64,000 nt of DNA, taken from Arcicella rosea (lineage in GTDB: Bacteria; Bacteroidota; Bacteroidia; Cytophagales; Spirosomataceae). The stretch covers positions 97,106 through 161,105 of the forward strand of contig NZ_JACHKT010000010.1 of NCBI RefSeq assembly GCF_014204325.1. Reading direction: 5' to 3'. Shown here piece by piece: positions 36,581 to 45,125 of this stretch. How positions within the stretch are numbered: position 1 is the first letter of the stretch; each line of letters opens with the position of its first letter. The notes below the pieces were generated by a model. That model saw only the letters and a program-made list of their open reading frames with translations. It made no database searches and was not told the origin of the DNA. The translations under genes were made by a program, and so were the position numbers.

Positions 36581-37267
36581 ATGAACCTTTCTTACGACAT
36601 ACAACAGCATCTTGAAAATATAAAATCCTCTGTTTCACTAGGACGGTGGGAAGGAAATATAATGCCTGATTATTGTGCATTTGCACATTCAAAAAAGCGG
36701 AACATTTCTGCTGGACTTTGCAAAGATGGCATAGAGCTTTCTATGTCTGAAAAAGACTTTTGCTATGCAAGGGTTTTGACATCAGATATTGAAACCATAG
36801 CCCATTTGATTGATTTATGGTTGGGAAAGGGTTTATTCATAGAAGAACTGAAATCACGTTTTCAAGAAGTAGAATTGTTTGAAGGGTTTCCAGAGGATAA
36901 AAAAGGTAAAAGATTACTGAAGAAATGGAACGAAGTAAAAAATGCTTTTTTCAAAGACCAATATTCCTCCTCCACATTTCATTATGACATCTGTATAAAA
37001 ATTCTTGAAGATGCAAAAAAGGACACAACTCTATCAAAAATGTATCCTTATATCAGTCTCGGAAAATTATGTTTTAGTGACCGTGCAAATGGGTTTTCTA
37101 ATTATTTGTGCATCGCCCCGACACACTGGAAATCAATAAATGAAAAATATTTCGTCTTTATAACATCAGATAATAAAAATATTCAAATTAATATTGATGA
37201 CCTTAATGAAGGTCTGGAAATCTTAAAACAAAACATTTACAGACTTAACGGACGTCCCAAAACATAA
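36581..37267 (+). CDS. DUF6193-like protein of unknown function
   Basis: A 228-residue soluble protein with no signal peptide. Residues about 65-85 (ETIAHLIDLWLGKGLFIEEL) and the later MYPYISLGKLCFSDRANG followed by a final beta stretch match, by eye, the layout of DUF6193. That domain is best known from actinobacterial natural-product and polymorphic-toxin neighbourhoods. The first ATG at 36581 is used, since the frame extends seven codons further only through a TTG. There are no obvious partners beside it. The family call is tentative. Confidence 0.55.
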   Translation: MNLSYDIQQHLENIKSSVSLGRWEGNIMPDYCAFAHSKKRNISAGLCKDGIELSMSEKDFCYARVLTSDIETIAHLIDLWLGKGLFIEELKSRFQEVELFEGFPEDKKGKRLLKKWNEVKNAFFKDQYSSSTFHYDICIKILEDAKKDTTLSKMYPYISLGKLCFSDRANGFSNYLCIAPTHWKSINEKYFVFITSDNKNIQINIDDLNEGLEILKQNIYRLNGRPKT

Positions 37268-37498
37268 CACCAAGTAACAAAGTTTTTTTGCCCTAGCTAT
37301 CACAAGTCTTTTCTGACTTGAAACAATAAATAAAATGCAGACACAATCTGCAAGTACTTACCACCAAAGTCGAATATTATTTAATCAATCACCTCAGTAA
37401 TAATTCCCAATAGACTATTTACAAAAAAATTATTGGAGGCTTTGAGATTCACTCAGTAGAAGGAAGGAAATTAAATATTACCTTAAAATAAAGATGGG

Positions 37499-38110
37499 AT
37501 GCTACGTAAACATTCAACTCTTATCGGATTAATTATTTCAATATCACTGCTAGTGATTGCTACCTTGTACTATCCGGGTGGTTCACAATTTGATAAAAAT
37601 GCTATCGGCTACGACTGGAAAAATAACTTTATCAGTAATCTTTTTGGCGAGAAAGCCGTGAATGGTTCAGATAATCCATCTCGCTTTTGGGCTGTTGGAG
37701 GAATGATTTTTCTTGCTGCTAGTTTTGCCAACTTCTTCATCGGGTTCTCTAAGAGAATACCAGCCAAAGGTGCTGCAAATGTTATAAAATACTTTGGGGC
37801 TATCGGTATGATATTTACTTTTTTAATAGCTACTCCCTTGCATGACACCATGATTACCATCGCAAGCACAATGTTCCTGCTAAGTTTATTTTACATTACT
37901 GTATTTGTATTCAAAACAAGGCTACATCTATTCAAATTCCTTTGCACAGTATTCCTTATTGATTTTTATGGTACTTTATTCCTTTATGGCTCTGGTTATT
38001 TTTGGGAGTTTTTACCGATAATGCAGAAAATTTTGTTCGCTAATACCATAATTTTAATTTTAGGCTTAGAGTATTTTACCAAAAAAGAAGATTTCCAACA
38101 CATAAAATAG
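37499..38110 (+). CDS. Six-helix integral membrane protein of unknown function
   Basis: A 203-residue protein with hydrophobic segments at about residues 7-25, 65-84, 98-115, 118-137, 142-160 and 170-190. The first loop (TLYYPGGSQFDKNAIGYDW) carries conserved-looking Gly/Asp/Trp residues facing out. This resembles the DUF998-type small membrane families, but I cannot name it. It converges on the PixA-like gene at 38155 with a 44-bp gap that lacks an evident terminator. Confidence 0.7.
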   Translation: MLRKHSTLIGLIISISLLVIATLYYPGGSQFDKNAIGYDWKNNFISNLFGEKAVNGSDNPSRFWAVGGMIFLAASFANFFIGFSKRIPAKGAANVIKYFGAIGMIFTFLIATPLHDTMITIASTMFLLSLFYITVFVFKTRLHLFKFLCTVFLIDFYGTLFLYGSGYFWEFLPIMQKILFANTIILILGLEYFTKKEDFQHIK

Positions 38111-38154
38111 GTAAGTGAAATTTAGCGAAGAAGCGACAAACCTTAGCCACAATA

Positions 38155-38676
38155 TTAAGAAACAGACAAGGTTTGATTAAACTGAAAATAACCCAGAATA
38201 TTTAATTCATTACCATCATATAAGGCAATGTTTAGGGCATACTCTTTTGTTTCGTGTCCCACTAAAAAGTCGGAGCAGTACCAAAAATCTTTCTTCACGT
38301 ATTGACAAGTAAGTGGATTGAAACTTTCGGGAACAATCGTTTTGACATCCGAAAAGAACTTTAGCTTTAGTGATTTACTTGAAATAGCATTAGCTTTAAG
38401 TTGATTAATTTGATAAAGGATTACTGGATTATCATAATTAGAGGTTTCAGAATAGGTGAAAAAATTTACTTCTACCGATGTATTTTTTGATTTAAGAATG
38501 TTGATATTCTTGCCTGAAAATCCTTTAATAGCTTCATTCTTTTGTCCAGATTTTACCAAATAGCTGTAAGAATTAGGTATTTTAGTTGGATTTAAAGGGT
38601 CTTTACTGGGGTTCAGAAAATCCCTTATCAACTGTTCTGTGAATACTATAATAGTAATATTTACGACCGAATTCAT
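38155..38676 (-). CDS. AidA/PixA (inclusion body protein) family protein, copy 2
   Basis: A 173-residue protein of the PixA/AidA type, known from crystalline inclusions of Xenorhabdus and from quorum-regulated AidA of Burkholderia. Matching features are the start VVNITIIVFTEQLI, the TxxxS/T-Y-x-Y-L-V region, a PVILYQI segment and the closing NIALYDGNELNILGYFQF. It aligns with its neighbour at 38846 along its whole length and has the same length, so the pair is a tandem duplication that has diverged strongly. There is no signal peptide. The molecular role of the family is not established. Confidence 0.78.
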   Translation of the reverse strand: MNSVVNITIIVFTEQLIRDFLNPSKDPLNPTKIPNSYSYLVKSGQKNEAIKGFSGKNINILKSKNTSVEVNFFTYSETSNYDNPVILYQINQLKANAISSKSLKLKFFSDVKTIVPESFNPLTCQYVKKDFWYCSDFLVGHETKEYALNIALYDGNELNILGYFQFNQTLSVS

Positions 38677-38845
38677 AATTGTATGATTTAAAGGAATGAA
38701 TATACACTAGATAGATTCTCTCAATAATTCACTGATTTACAGGAGTTAAAAAGGTAAAGAGGTTAAAGTAATTGAAACTAAATATTGGAACAATCTATCT
38801 GTTTTGATATAACAAATTGCTCCAATACTTTAGGAAAATCAAACG

Positions 38846-39367
38846 TTATTTTGCGATAATCTGAGGATCCCAAGAGAAGTATCCGTAAAGACTTAAATCA
38901 GAATTATACACGGCAAATTGTAATCCATAATTTTCAGTACCTTTTTTGTTTACTGTGTTTTGAGCAAACCAAAAGTTTTGTGTAGGATTTGGGCTTTGTA
39001 ATACCATTGGATTGAAACTTGCTGGAGCAACGGTTTCTACATCAGGGAATTGTTGCAATTCAAAATTAGGGTTTGAAAAAACATCGTCACCACCATATTT
39101 AAACAGGTTATACAAAATGACAGGACAGTCGTAGTTGTTGTATTCAGAAACTGCGTAAAAACGAACTACATCTCCCTGAGTTGCAGTAAAGCTAAGGTCT
39201 CCTGTTCCTTGTCCACTAATATCAGTTCCATCTGCTACTACCATGTATTGATAGGTATGGTCAATACCCGTAGGTTTGTTTTGGTCTGTACTTGGACTCG
39301 TGAAGGTTTTCATTAATCGAGTCGTATCAATAATGATATTGACATTGATGATTTTGTTCTTTGACAT
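38846..39367 (-). CDS. AidA/PixA (inclusion body protein) family protein, copy 1
   Basis: A 173-residue protein sharing with the next gene the pattern INVNIIIDTTRLM, YQYMVVADG, FYAVSEYNNYDCPVILYNL, a VAPASFNP segment and the C-terminal LQFAVYNSDLSLYGYFSWDP, which identify the PixA/AidA family. The first gene downstream (38676) starts 169 bp later with no visible terminator, so the two may be one transcript. The start faces the lipoprotein-7TM-kinase operon across a 375-bp region, a possible regulatory link. Confidence 0.82.
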   Translation of the reverse strand: MSKNKIINVNIIIDTTRLMKTFTSPSTDQNKPTGIDHTYQYMVVADGTDISGQGTGDLSFTATQGDVVRFYAVSEYNNYDCPVILYNLFKYGGDDVFSNPNFELQQFPDVETVAPASFNPMVLQSPNPTQNFWFAQNTVNKKGTENYGLQFAVYNSDLSLYGYFSWDPQIIAK

Positions 39368-39565
39368 GGTTATAAAAGTTTTGAGATTGTTCCTACTCGT
39401 ATGGCTTTTCAGAATACGCCCTTATAGTAAATGCTTCTATAAGTAAGTTCGTTTATTAAAGTGGTCGCTGAACTCCACTCATCAGAAATTTTTGATGATA
39501 CAAAGTTGACTCTAAACACAAGGCTATAAAAGATGATAAATAGCCCTTTTTGTAATCAGTTATTT

Positions 39566-39603
39566 ATACCTGATTTACTAAAAAGCACGGGTATAAATAC
39601 CTG
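39566..39603. promoter_or_regulatory. Paired ATACCTG sites in the divergent region
   Basis: ATACCTG occurs at 39566-39572 and 39597-39603 in the same orientation, 31 bp apart (about three helical turns). The second copy is part of the dyad GGTAT-AA-ATACC (39590-39601). The region 39368-39742 otherwise shows no gene. This could be an operator for the adjacent response regulator, but there is no independent support. Confidence 0.3.
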
Positions 39604-39742
39604 TTTTTAAGAATAGATTGGTTGTTCTTGATAGTTTCTAACTATGCTTTACTTATTATTGTGTCGTATTAAACATGATACTATTGAGCGGGCCTGCTAA
39701 ATAAGAGATTGTTGTATTAAACCTTTAATAATAAAAATAACC

Positions 39743-40300
39743 ATGAAAAGTATAAGCTTAAAAATCGCCACTATTTTGTGTGTAATCACGATGATTGCCT
39801 GTAATAATTCAAAAGATGAAGCATTGAATGAAGGTCGCCCAGCACCTGTACCAGTTGATTCTTTACTTGTATCCAGAGGACAAGCCATGTTGAATATCGC
39901 TTATTTTGATTCTGTAAGTAGCAAGCAATTATCAGACATTCCTATTAAGGCATATACCATTAGATCACAAGAATTATTAATTGCGATGGGTTTAGATTCA
40001 TCATTAATCAGTAAAGTCATTTATAATAATGTCCGTGTGTATTTAGCTTATCAACCAAATGGTGAAAAAGAAGGAACACCAGGTTATAAATTGTATATTG
40101 TACCTGTAATTGGTGCCAATTTAGATGCCTATCCACCGATTGGGGGAAAAGATGTAATGCTTGATAAGAATGGAAAAGGCATTAAACCAGAGCTACTAGG
40201 TAATTATTCAGATGGTGACCAATATGTATTAGATTTAAACACACCATGCCCCAATACTTGTGCCATTAATGAAGACCTTTTAACGAAGAAAAAGTTGTAA
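39743..40300 (+). CDS. Lipoprotein of unknown function in a sensory operon
   Basis: A 185-residue protein with a lipoprotein signal peptide ending IAC (Cys20: VITMIACNNSKDE). The mature part is globular. It includes a YIVPVIGANLDAYPPIGGKDV segment and ends with two cysteines in TPCPNTCAINED. No known family is recognised. The next gene begins within 7 nt of this stop, making it the first gene of a lipoprotein/7-TM/histidine kinase/response regulator operon, probably with a sensing role outside the inner membrane. Confidence 0.75.
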   Translation: MKSISLKIATILCVITMIACNNSKDEALNEGRPAPVPVDSLLVSRGQAMLNIAYFDSVSSKQLSDIPIKAYTIRSQELLIAMGLDSSLISKVIYNNVRVYLAYQPNGEKEGTPGYKLYIVPVIGANLDAYPPIGGKDVMLDKNGKGIKPELLGNYSDGDQYVLDLNTPCPNTCAINEDLLTKKKL

Positions 40301-40306
40301 TTGATA

Positions 40307-40957
40307 ATGAATATAGCCAAGATAATATTACTGTTATCGGATTTACCGGTACTGTTAACACTTATATACACCATTGTTTGCTTTAAAAAGTTGAATAAAG
40401 CATTAAGAGTATTTGCCTACTTTATATTCTTCTCAAGCTTTATACAATTGCTTTCTTTGGTGTTTTGGCTATATCGCATGAACAACTTGCCTTTACTTCA
40501 CCTGTACGTACCAGTTGGCTTTGTACTATTGGCTTGGTTTTATAGAACCATCTTAGGCGATTTTATTAACAAGAGAATAATATGGTTTTCATCCATATTA
40601 TTCTCTATTTTTAGTATCATTAATTCACTAACACTCCAAAAAGTTTTCACTTTCAATTCAAATGCCTTAACCGTTGAATCTATTCTAATTATCATCCTCG
40701 CTCTTTTCTCTTTTATGGTTTTCTTGAATGATATTGTTAAGCAAAATTCTTACAATGATATCATCAGTCTTAACTGGATAAATTCCGGATTATTTATTTA
40801 TCACACTTCCAATTTGTTGATATTCTATTTTGGTGCTACTATTGTAAGTAAGTTTTCAGTGGACACCAATCTTTATACATGGATACTGCATGCTTTTTTC
40901 TCTATTATCATGTATTGTTGCTTTTTTATTAGCTTATGGAAACGGTCACGCAGTTGA
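40307..40957 (+). CDS. Seven-helix membrane protein, putative sensor partner of the kinase
   Basis: A 216-residue integral membrane protein with about seven hydrophobic segments (roughly 5-25, 33-56, 65-84, 90-108, 122-143, 155-178 and 188-212) and no soluble domain. It starts at an ATG six bases after a TTG that abuts the previous stop. Its last 22 bases overlap the kinase gene. Such tight coupling suggests it acts as the membrane sensor for a kinase that itself has one transmembrane helix. The family is not recognised. Confidence 0.75.
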   Translation: MNIAKIILLLSDLPVLLTLIYTIVCFKKLNKALRVFAYFIFFSSFIQLLSLVFWLYRMNNLPLLHLYVPVGFVLLAWFYRTILGDFINKRIIWFSSILFSIFSIINSLTLQKVFTFNSNALTVESILIIILALFSFMVFLNDIVKQNSYNDIISLNWINSGLFIYHTSNLLIFYFGATIVSKFSVDTNLYTWILHAFFSIIMYCCFFISLWKRSRS

Positions 40958-41754
40958 GTATTGTTGAAACCATATTACCTATGACGGTTATTGTGTTTAT
41001 AATAGCGATAGGTGTAGTACTTTTGAATCAGCATTTTCACAAAAATTTATTTGAACAAAAGCTTAAACAAGAATCCCTAAAAATACTTTATCGAAACGAG
41101 CTACTCCGTTCCAGCATACTTATTCAGGAAGAAGAACGTAAAAGGATTGCTCAAGATTTACATGATGAGTTGGGTGCAGTGCTTTCTATCATGCGTATGC
41201 ACTTGATAGTATTAGAAAAAAAAATCATAAAAGATAATGCCAATGTGCTGGCAGATGTTGAAAATGTCCGTCAACTTTCAGAATCTGCCCTCAGTAGTAT
41301 TCGGAGTATTAGTCACCAATTAATGCCACCACAATTAGAGAAATTTGGATTAATAAAAACATTAGAGTCTGTTACCAATCAAATCAATAAAACAGGTAAA
41401 ATACAGATTCACTTAACTACCTCTTGCGACGATACGCCTATTCTTACTTGGGCAATCAGTTTAGGTTATTACAGAATTATTATGGAATTAATTAACAACA
41501 CCATTAAACATGCCAATGCCTCAGTGATTGATTTAAACATTTTATGTAATACTTTTGACATACAATGTAAATACACCGATAACGGTTGTGGTATTAACAT
41601 TGAAAATAGTGCTACAGGTTTAGGACTCAAAAGTATTGAAGGTAGAGTAACAGCCCTAAACGGAACATTAAAATGGGGCAATAACGAAAATGAAAATGGA
41701 TTTTATGCCTTTATTGAAATACCAATTGACAATACAACCCATAATAACCCATAA
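40936..41754 (+). CDS. NarX/LiaS-type sensor histidine kinase
   Basis: A 272-residue kinase with one N-terminal transmembrane helix (about residues 13-31) and a short linker. The HisKA_3 motif is EEERKRIAQDLHDELGAVLS, with phospho-acceptor His76. The ATPase domain has an N-box-like IIMELINNTIKHA and the G box DNGCGINIENSATGLGLKSIEGRV. There is no periplasmic sensor domain, so the upstream 7-TM protein and lipoprotein are the likely signal input. The partner is the NarL-type regulator downstream. Confidence 0.93.
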   Translation: METVTQLSIVETILPMTVIVFIIAIGVVLLNQHFHKNLFEQKLKQESLKILYRNELLRSSILIQEEERKRIAQDLHDELGAVLSIMRMHLIVLEKKIIKDNANVLADVENVRQLSESALSSIRSISHQLMPPQLEKFGLIKTLESVTNQINKTGKIQIHLTTSCDDTPILTWAISLGYYRIIMELINNTIKHANASVIDLNILCNTFDIQCKYTDNGCGINIENSATGLGLKSIEGRVTALNGTLKWGNNENENGFYAFIEIPIDNTTHNNP

Positions 41755-41805
41755 CAATTATTTTATCAATTTTCAGGAAAGAACATTATCTAAACATATG
41801 TTATT

Positions 41806-42486
41806 ATGGAAGAAAAAATAAGAGTTGGGTTAGTGGAAGATCAAGTACTTTTTAGAGAGGGAATGAAAGGTATTCTCAATCACGCCAGCAACAATAAGTT
41901 TGAAGTAGTTTTTGAGTGCGGAGATGGCTACTCCGTAATTGACAAGTTAAAAAATAGTCAATCCATTCCCGATGTAATGTTGGTAGATATTTCTTTACCA
42001 GCCAGACCCGACAAAAAAGAATTTAGCGGTTTGGATGTTACCAATGTGTTACTAACGACTTTCCCTAACGTACGAATTCTAATACTATCTGTTCATGAAG
42101 ACGAGAATTTTATAACAAATTTAATCGAACATGGTGCACACGGCTATTTGGTAAAAGACAGCGACCCACAAGAAGTATTCGATGCTATTCAATCTGTTTA
42201 CAGCAAAGGTTCTTACATTAACGAACTCACTTTGAAGGCAATCCAAAGTAGAATGGGCAAAAAAGTGAAGAGTAAAAAAATGAATGTTACTATCACCAAA
42301 AGAGAAGAAGAAATCTTACAGCTTGTCTGTCAACAATATACTGCCGAAGAAATTGCAGAAAAACTTTACATCAGCGTAAAAACTGTCAATGGACATAGAA
42401 ATAATTTACTCCAAAAAACTGGTTCTAGAAATGTTACAGGTTTAGTATTATATGCTATTAAAAACAGTATTTTTTCGTTGATTTGA
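41806..42486 (+). CDS. NarL/FixJ-family response regulator
   Basis: A 226-residue regulator. The receiver domain has VGLVEDQVLFREGM, with phospho-acceptor Asp61 in MLVDISLPARPDK, where the loop after the Asp carries extra residues. The C-terminal LuxR-type helix-turn-helix (about 160-220) has TKREEEILQLVCQQYTAEEI and YISVKTVNGHRNNLLQKTG. It follows the kinase gene by 51 bp and ends at a strong terminator. Likely targets include its own operon and the divergent PixA-like genes, which is inference. Confidence 0.94.
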   Translation: MEEKIRVGLVEDQVLFREGMKGILNHASNNKFEVVFECGDGYSVIDKLKNSQSIPDVMLVDISLPARPDKKEFSGLDVTNVLLTTFPNVRILILSVHEDENFITNLIEHGAHGYLVKDSDPQEVFDAIQSVYSKGSYINELTLKAIQSRMGKKVKSKKMNVTITKREEEILQLVCQQYTAEEIAEKLYISVKTVNGHRNNLLQKTGSRNVTGLVLYAIKNSIFSLI

Positions 42487-42493
42487 TGAGAAA

Positions 42494-42537
42494 TTTAATA
42501 CTTCTACTTACCAGTCAGCATAAGTAGAAGTATTAAA
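42494..42537. terminator. Bidirectional terminator
   Basis: A perfect 17-bp stem (42494-42510 with 42521-42537) has a 10-nt loop. It lies between the convergent response-regulator and phosphodiesterase genes. Confidence 0.85.
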
Positions 42538-42552
42538 TTATAGAATACGAAT

Positions 42553-43506
42553 TTATAATTCAAATCGTTTTCCTTGTTCTGGAAAAATTAGATTTAATCC
42601 TAAAGTATTTTGTTCGGTTAACTGTTTTTTAATTTTTACTTCATTCACTGCTGGTGGTTTTAGGTGTGTAATGATAACGTTAAAACCTGTCAATGCTTCT
42701 TTGCCTGTCAATTCACTTAATTTATTCATTTCCTTCATCAACCAGTTAGGCGTAAGATGTCCGAATAAAAACTTATCAGGTTGTTCGTTTGGAAATGATA
42801 CTTCAATAAAAATACCTTTCAATTGTTTTTGCTGAATGAGCGGTGCAATTTCTTTCCAAAGTAAAGCCAATTTATCACTTCTCTCTACTTCATCTGGCCC
42901 AGTATCGCCCAAATACAAAGCATAATTATTTTGATTTTTAATCAGAAAAGCGGTACTCTGATATGGATTTACGTGACTTAATGGTAAAGCCTTCACCGTC
43001 ATAGAAGTATTCGTGATAGCACTTTCTTCGCCTGTTTTTAACGTTTGAAAATGATATTTTTTCAATGGAAAACCTTTTCCTTCATCTCCAAAATTAGCCC
43101 AAGTTTCATCATTGAAATAATGATTTTGCATCATTTCCATACATTTTTGGGTGGCATAAACGGTTTTGGAAGAATCTCCTGGAGAATTAATGATTAAACC
43201 AGAAACGTGGTCGAGATGAGCATGTGAGATAAAATAGCCTTTAATATATTTCCTAAGTACTTCACTGGCAGAAACTTTAAATACTTTATTGTTAACTGCT
43301 TTTTCTATCCCTGCATAAACGGTTCCTGCATCTAAACAAACATAATCGTTTGTGGAAACAGGAGCGAGAAGGTAAGCTGAAAGATTTTTCTCATCAGTCC
43401 CCCCTTTTACGCCTAAAGGCACAACTTGAAAGGCAGCTGGTTGCTTTTGTTGAGCAAAAAGCTTTGCTGAAAATAATAGGAAGCAAATTAAAAGACGATA
43501 ATACAT
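42553..43506 (-). CDS. Class II cyclic nucleotide phosphodiesterase (MBL fold), exported
   Basis: A 317-residue metallo-beta-lactamase-fold enzyme of the PDEase_II family, whose members hydrolyse 3',5'-cAMP. A signal peptide ends LLFSAKLFAQ. The metal-binding motif GYFISHAHLDHVSGL, the second histidine region LPLSHVNPYQSTAF, LYLGDTGPD and the final IITHLKPP are present. Export means the substrate would be extracytoplasmic cAMP, as with periplasmic CpdP enzymes. It converges on the NarL-type regulator gene. Confidence 0.9.
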   Translation of the reverse strand: MYYRLLICFLLFSAKLFAQQKQPAAFQVVPLGVKGGTDEKNLSAYLLAPVSTNDYVCLDAGTVYAGIEKAVNNKVFKVSASEVLRKYIKGYFISHAHLDHVSGLIINSPGDSSKTVYATQKCMEMMQNHYFNDETWANFGDEGKGFPLKKYHFQTLKTGEESAITNTSMTVKALPLSHVNPYQSTAFLIKNQNNYALYLGDTGPDEVERSDKLALLWKEIAPLIQQKQLKGIFIEVSFPNEQPDKFLFGHLTPNWLMKEMNKLSELTGKEALTGFNVIITHLKPPAVNEVKIKKQLTEQNTLGLNLIFPEQGKRFEL

Positions 43507-43550
43507 GTTTGAAAATTGGTTTGCTGAATAATTGAAGAGATTTAAACATA

Positions 43551-43584
43551 AAAATACCTCCTTCTTTTCAGAAAGAGGTATTTT
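43551..43584 (-). terminator. Terminator after the helical secreted protein gene
   Basis: AAAATACCTC (43551-43560) pairs with GAGGTATTTT (43575-43584), with an inner TTC/GAA pair and a small internal mismatch. T-runs flank it on both strands. It lies just past the stop of the gene at 43603. Confidence 0.75.
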
Positions 43585-43602
43585 ATGGATTAAGATTTTG
43601 CA

Positions 43603-44826
43603 CTATAGTATTTTGTAAATATCAACAGCATCAATTTTATCTTTCAACTCTTTGATATTGATACTTGATTTAATGGCTGAATCTTTCTTTTTCTTCTTAG
43701 CTCCCAATTCTTTAATTAAATCATCATAAACCATTTGTGCTGGTTTTTCGCCAACAGCTTCAATGATATTATTGGTTTTGGCAACATTGATTGACTGCTT
43801 TACCAAATCAAAATAACGATTTTCTAAATCAAAATATTGGTCATGAATACCTATAAAACGGTTACACAGTGCCTGTAAATAATCTAAATTATTGTTGACA
43901 TGACGAATATCTAATTCTGTTTGTAGCATATCTGTCAAGTTCGTTTTCCCATCCTTTTGAGTGTATTTACTTTCAATGTCGCTAATTCTTTTCTTGACAT
44001 AATCAGTTGTAAATTCATTCACCATGTAGTTGAAGTAATCATCTAACGACTCTTCGTTCCTTATATCCCTAGGATTATATCCAATTTTCTGCACATCTTT
44101 TTTGAATTTCTCAAGTAAATCCAACTGTAATGCTTCTAACAAAGTAACTGTTTGTGAACTAGCATTGGTATTGGTTAAATTGGCTTTATCCAAAGCGTTA
44201 TAAAAACCTGTGTAGCGTTGAAGCTCCTTTTCAAATTCACGAATTTTATCAAAATTCACCTTTTTATCTTGCACACCAGCCGCATAAGCTACATTTACCG
44301 CTGCCGTAGAAAGATTGACAGCCTGTGAAGCATAAGGAATTAAACCTACAATTGGGCTATCTTTCAAGCTTTTCAGTACCGTCATGAAACGTTCGTTTTT
44401 CTCTTTTTTGGTAAAAATAGCTTTACTTTGAGCCGTCTTCATAATTACTTCTTCAAAAGAAAAACCTAAAGGACCTTTTTCAACCGAACTCAACTTCTTT
44501 ATATAACCTTGATAGTCTTGATTAATTACTTGAGATTTTAAATCAATAATATCATCACTCAAAATTTTATAAACCTCGGCACTTTTTACCAAGTTTGTTC
44601 TAATTTTTTCCCATTTTGTTTTGTCGCTTATTGATTGACTCTTTGAAATGTCAGTTAAAGAACGACTTTGCATTTCTAAACGGCTTTTCAAATTTTCATT
44701 TTCACTTTGTAGTTTACCAAGTGAACCTTGAATATTAATGAATACTGAATCTGAAAATACTTGAGAGAATCCTGCATAAGTACAAAACAGATAGCTGATA
44801 GCAGTTAATAAGATTGTTTTTTTCAT
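43603..44826 (-). CDS. Secreted helical coiled-coil protein of unknown function
   Basis: A 407-residue protein with a signal peptide ending TYAGFSQ and almost entirely helical sequence. A heptad-like segment after the signal (IQGSLGKLQSENENLKSRLE) is followed by long charged helices. A short hydrophobic, glycine-rich stretch around residues 155-185 (VGLIPYASQAVNLSTAAVNV) could insert into a membrane. The C-terminal region is lysine-rich (KELGAKKKKKDSA). No family is recognised. The overall look of long helices around a hydrophobic hairpin recalls alpha-helical pore-forming proteins, but that is only an impression. Confidence 0.65.
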   Translation of the reverse strand: MKKTILLTAISYLFCTYAGFSQVFSDSVFINIQGSLGKLQSENENLKSRLEMQSRSLTDISKSQSISDKTKWEKIRTNLVKSAEVYKILSDDIIDLKSQVINQDYQGYIKKLSSVEKGPLGFSFEEVIMKTAQSKAIFTKKEKNERFMTVLKSLKDSPIVGLIPYASQAVNLSTAAVNVAYAAGVQDKKVNFDKIREFEKELQRYTGFYNALDKANLTNTNASSQTVTLLEALQLDLLEKFKKDVQKIGYNPRDIRNEESLDDYFNYMVNEFTTDYVKKRISDIESKYTQKDGKTNLTDMLQTELDIRHVNNNLDYLQALCNRFIGIHDQYFDLENRYFDLVKQSINVAKTNNIIEAVGEKPAQMVYDDLIKELGAKKKKKDSAIKSSINIKELKDKIDAVDIYKIL

Positions 44827-45089
44827 GAAATAATACAAAATGTTATTTTTAATTAAACGCTTAGGTCTTGTGAATTATTGGTTAAAGTTTTCACTTATTT
44901 CTTGAAAATCTATTTGGTTCTGTAATATTTTTTGAAAAGAGAATATAAGTACAATTATTTTCAGCAAAATCTTCGGTATTTACAATTTACTATTTTTTTA
45001 AAAAAGGGCTTTTAGTGAAAGATAGACCATATTCATGCAAAATGAATGGTAACGAAAAATTTATTTTCTAAAAAAAATGCAAGAAACAC

Positions 45090-45119
45090 TTGCATATAAA
45101 AAAGATTGACGTACCTTTG
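45090..45119 (+). promoter_or_regulatory. Bacteroidota-type promoter of the DEAD-box helicase gene
   Basis: TTG at 45090-45092 and TACCTTTG at 45112-45119 are separated by 19 bp. This is an exact fit to TTG-N19-TAnnTTTG. The transcript would begin near 45126, about 330 nt before the helicase ATG. It is the best promoter match I saw in the window. Confidence 0.75.
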
Positions 45120-45125
45120 TGGAAA

